Below are positions 61,387 to 64,000 of a stretch of DNA of 64,000 nt, in pieces. The stretch is taken from contig CANREJ010000003.1 of the NCBI GenBank assembly GCA_947629665.1, positions 1 to 64,000 on the forward strand. Direction: 5' to 3'. The first letter of the stretch is position 1. Every line of letters starts with the position of its first letter. The notes below the pieces were generated by a model that worked only from the letters and a program-made list of their open reading frames with translations, searched no databases and had not been told where the DNA came from. The stretch comes from an uncultured Clostridia bacterium. Its GTDB lineage: Bacteria > Bacillota > Clostridia > Christensenellales > Borkfalkiaceae. A program made the position numbers and the translations under genes.

Positions 61387-64000
61387 TCAGTCTTGTGCGG
61401 TGAGCGTTAATTTATATTCATCACTGTTGCCGCTACTCATATCGAGTACCGCGGTGTACTTCCTGCCGCTTGTATCGGTGAAGGTGAATGTTGCAATATT
61501 TCCGTCCTTGCTTACAAACTCATATGTGTAGTTTGCGGGGGATTCGGCAGTGTCGGTTGTGAGCCTTATTACCCTGCCTGCGCCGTCAAAGAAGAAGGAC
61601 GCCGTGGACGAATTTGCATCAACCGCGTTGATTTCAAAATAATCGTCCGCAAGTTGCATCTTTACCGTCCATCCATCCACTGTCTGGGCGGCCTGGTCGA
61701 GCGTAACGCTGTAAATTTTGCCTTCACTGTCCGTAAAGCGAATAACGTGCCTGTTTGTTACGTTGTCCGCCAAAAGCACATAGTACTTAAAGATTTGTTC
61801 GGAGCCGTCCGCGTTGTGGCGGACTACGCCGCCAACGCCGTCGAACGCGTAAGTTACCCCGCTCTCTGCGGCGTCCTTTACGGTGAGCCCGTAGAGCGAA
61901 TCGGGATAGAGAATCGCATAGTAGTCGTCTCCGGAGTGTACGTATTTGATTGCGGTGTAGTTGATTTGGGAATCCTTTTCCCAGCTTACCATTACATACC
62001 TGTTGTTGCCGTAAATTATGCGCACGTTGCCCTGTTCGTCGACCGTGTAGCCGTAACCTTCCGATACTTTGCCCTGCGCGCTGTACAAAACAGCCGTGCC
62101 GCTTGAAAATACCGAGGACGAAAGTCCGTCGAACACAAGCGTTTCGCCGCTGTCCTCTTTTGTTTCGGCATTGTATACTTTATAGGTTTTGCCGTAATAT
62201 GCGTCCGCCTTTGATTTGGGGATACATACGGAGTTTGTCGAACCCGTAGTGTTGTTTTCGGGGCCGACCGAAAGTTCGTTGGAGTCGCCGTACACAAGCG
62301 CATTTACGTAATATGTCTTTTTGCCGTAGGGGAACGTGAGGTTGCCTTCCACATAATTATAACGGAACGTTACATCGGTCTTTTCCTCGTCGCCGTAGAA
62401 TTTATAACTTCCGTCGGCGGAACCGTCGGCATATACCGTGCCTATGGTGAGCTCGCCCATTTCGCCGCCGATTATCCATTCGCCCGTGAAAGGCGTGTAA
62501 TATGTGAGGACTTTGGGTGAAGCCGCGCCCTCTTCCGCAAACATGAATACTGTTTTGCCGTTGCCGTTATCGCCGCGGGATATTCTGCCGCCTTTATAGT
62601 AGCTGCTCTCCTTTGATACGAGAATCAAATTTTCGCCGTCTATCGTATATGTGTATTGACGGTAATGGTCTACGCCGCCCGCCATATCGCCGTCGGTTGC
62701 CGTTACGGTGCCGCCGCTTGCAAGTTCGCCCCTGCCGTCAAAGGTATACACAAGCCCGTTTTCGTCCACGAGTTGGCGCAGATACCAGCTGTCGCGGTTT
62801 TGGAGAACGAAGGGCGAACCGCTTTCGGGGGTTACCTCTATATTGGCTTCCGCGCCGTTGGATATGTTATATTTAAATGTATATTTTACCGAACGGTAGG
62901 TAAAACTGCCCGTCATGTCGGCATAGTTGAGGGTATATTTGCCCGCGTTGGAACCGTTTACCGTTACGGCGCCGTTTACGGCAAGCGCGCCCGTGGCGGC
63001 ATCGCCCGAAAGATTGTATAAGCCCCTGCCGTTGAACTGCACTTCCTTTATTGTATCGTCGCCGCTTATCCAGAGCCCCTTCAAGCCGTCGGTTGCGGAT
63101 ATGCGCGCGGGTGTGCCGTTTAACGTGCCTACAAACAGGTGGCTTGTTTTATCGTAGGTTACGGTTGCGAAATTTGTGGACTGGTTATAGATTTCCACCC
63201 TATATGTGCCGTTATTTTCAACCGAGCAGTAGGTGAGGTTTACCGTTTCGCCCGTGGCGGCGTAAACCGCGGTGGCCGAGCCGAGCCCGCTGTTGCCTAT
63301 GCCTTTGAGCGTGAGGTTGACCGTTACCGCCGAGGAAGAGGTGCCCTGCCTCTGGCTGTAATACCACTCGCCCACAAAACTGCCGCCGGCATAGTAGGTT
63401 GTTTCAACGCCGCTCTCGGTTATAATCAACATTCCGTCGTCATTGAACGTAGCGGTGAACGCACCTGCCGCGTCCGTAAGCACTCCGTTTTCAACCGTGT
63501 AGGTACCCGTAGCGTCGCCGAAATAGCCGCTACGCGTCCATGTGCCCTCACTAACTTGCGATTTGCCGTTGAACGTGTAGGTTACGTTTTGGGCGAAAGG
63601 CCTTTCCCATGCGCCCGTAAAGCCGTCGTATGCCTTTACCTGCACATCGCCGATTGCCGTAACATAGCCGTCGGCGCCTACCGTGAGCGTTTGGGGATTG
63701 TTTTCGCCGCTGAACGTTACGGTGTATGTGCCGTCTGTTCCTTCATACGTGAATGAGGTTGAAACGTTGCCGTTTTTGCGCACGCCTGTGCCGTTGCCGT
63801 TGAACGTGTAAACGTCGTTGCCGTTAAAATAGTCAATATATTTAAAGTTTTCTATTTTTTTGAGCCCGCACAGAGCGTCCTCGCTTTCAAATAAGCGGAA
63901 GGCGTTGCCCGTCTGGCTTGTCTGTTCAACCTGGATTTCTTCGCCGAACACGTCGGTTGAGGGAACCATGGAGATTTCCACTTCCTGCAAGTAGCCGCCC
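61387..64000 (-). CDS. Beta-repeat surface protein, N-terminus beyond the window
   Basis: At least 870 aa; the frame is open to the right edge (position 64000), so the start and any signal peptide are outside. It consists of repeated modules of about 90 residues with the pattern F-x-G-x-W, TxxFNGxG, GTYTVxxG and DGxxG. These look like a chain of small beta domains related to lipocalin-like or calycin repeats. It has no membrane anchor at the C-terminus, which ends KLTLTAQD. It lies 25 bp before the subtilase gene. A surface adhesin or substrate-holding protein is possible, but no function is shown. Confidence 0.75.
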   Translation of the reverse strand, partial: GGYLQEVEISMVPSTDVFGEEIQVEQTSQTGNAFRLFESEDALCGLKKIENFKYIDYFNGNDVYTFNGNGTGVRKNGNVSTSFTYEGTDGTYTVTFSGENNPQTLTVGADGYVTAIGDVQVKAYDGFTGAWERPFAQNVTYTFNGKSQVSEGTWTRSGYFGDATGTYTVENGVLTDAAGAFTATFNDDGMLIITESGVETTYYAGGSFVGEWYYSQRQGTSSSAVTVNLTLKGIGNSGLGSATAVYAATGETVNLTYCSVENNGTYRVEIYNQSTNFATVTYDKTSHLFVGTLNGTPARISATDGLKGLWISGDDTIKEVQFNGRGLYNLSGDAATGALAVNGAVTVNGSNAGKYTLNYADMTGSFTYRSVKYTFKYNISNGAEANIEVTPESGSPFVLQNRDSWYLRQLVDENGLVYTFDGRGELASGGTVTATDGDMAGGVDHYRQYTYTIDGENLILVSKESSYYKGGRISRGDNGNGKTVFMFAEEGAASPKVLTYYTPFTGEWIIGGEMGELTIGTVYADGSADGSYKFYGDEEKTDVTFRYNYVEGNLTFPYGKKTYYVNALVYGDSNELSVGPENNTTGSTNSVCIPKSKADAYYGKTYKVYNAETKEDSGETLVFDGLSSSVFSSGTAVLYSAQGKVSEGYGYTVDEQGNVRIIYGNNRYVMVSWEKDSQINYTAIKYVHSGDDYYAILYPDSLYGLTVKDAAESGVTYAFDGVGGVVRHNADGSEQIFKYYVLLADNVTNRHVIRFTDSEGKIYSVTLDQAAQTVDGWTVKMQLADDYFEINAVDANSSTASFFFDGAGRVIRLTTDTAESPANYTYEFVSKDGNIATFTFTDTSGRKYTAVLDMSSGNSDEYKLTLTAQD

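Overview
The window looks like chromosomal DNA of a spore-forming, anaerobic, gut-type member of the Clostridia. It carries SpoIIID, class III fructose-1,6-bisphosphatase, 2-hydroxyacyl-CoA dehydratase activase-type proteins, CD1871A-type redox proteins, and many lipoproteins with Gly/Asn-rich linkers after a CGG or CNN lipobox. Base composition is close to even and the standard code fits every gene. A lineage in or near the Christensenellales is my guess from protein style, not something the sequence proves. I found no rRNA, tRNA or CRISPR array.

Left edge (1-2420): two hairpin terminators, then a decayed mobile element. A large serine recombinase has lost its catalytic N-terminal domain by deletion, carries a frameshift, and is joined to a TnpW-like small ORF. 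About 800 bp of hairpin-rich DNA with only micro-ORFs follows. Class III FBPase stands next to it.

Carbohydrate locus (4441-25027): about 18 kb of minus-strand genes forms a Gram-positive polysaccharide-utilisation-type locus. It has a secreted CE1-like esterase, two lipoproteins, a lipoprotein alpha/beta hydrolase, a ribose/galactose-type ABC sugar importer (ATPase, two permeases, binding protein), two paralogous GH3 enzymes, a GH2 beta-glucuronidase, two HAD phosphatases or mutases, mannonate dehydratase and fructuronate reductase. Two internal terminators split it into expression blocks. A divergent AraC-type regulator carries a GH39-like domain that has lost both catalytic glutamates and probably acts as a sugar sensor. 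The likely route is esterified glucuronide oligosaccharide, to glucuronide uptake, to glucuronate, fructuronate, mannonate and KDG. UxaC, KdgK and KdgA are not in the window.

Middle (25168-35529): a split CoA-dehydratase activase pair, SpoIIID, GalE and D-lactate dehydrogenase. Next is an unusual three-gene unit: a soluble VirD4/TraG-like DNA-pumping ATPase, a free-standing FtsK-gamma-type winged-helix protein, and a protein of unknown family. No relaxase or conjugation genes accompany it. A small cysteine-cluster HTH regulator closes this region.

Right part (35814-64000): on the plus strand, a lipoprotein with a TlpA-type thioredoxin domain, a small lipoprotein, and a collagen-repeat lipoprotein broken by a single-base frameshift. 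On the minus strand, one very long operon runs in from beyond the right edge: a beta-repeat surface protein (partial), a 2482-aa subtilase with LRR_5 repeats, a lipoprotein, OppABCDF, a small membrane protein, a CD1871A-type membrane protein, and a NapH-like Fe-S protein fused to two thioredoxin domains. The layout suggests extracellular proteolysis and peptide import coupled to thiol redox at the cell surface.
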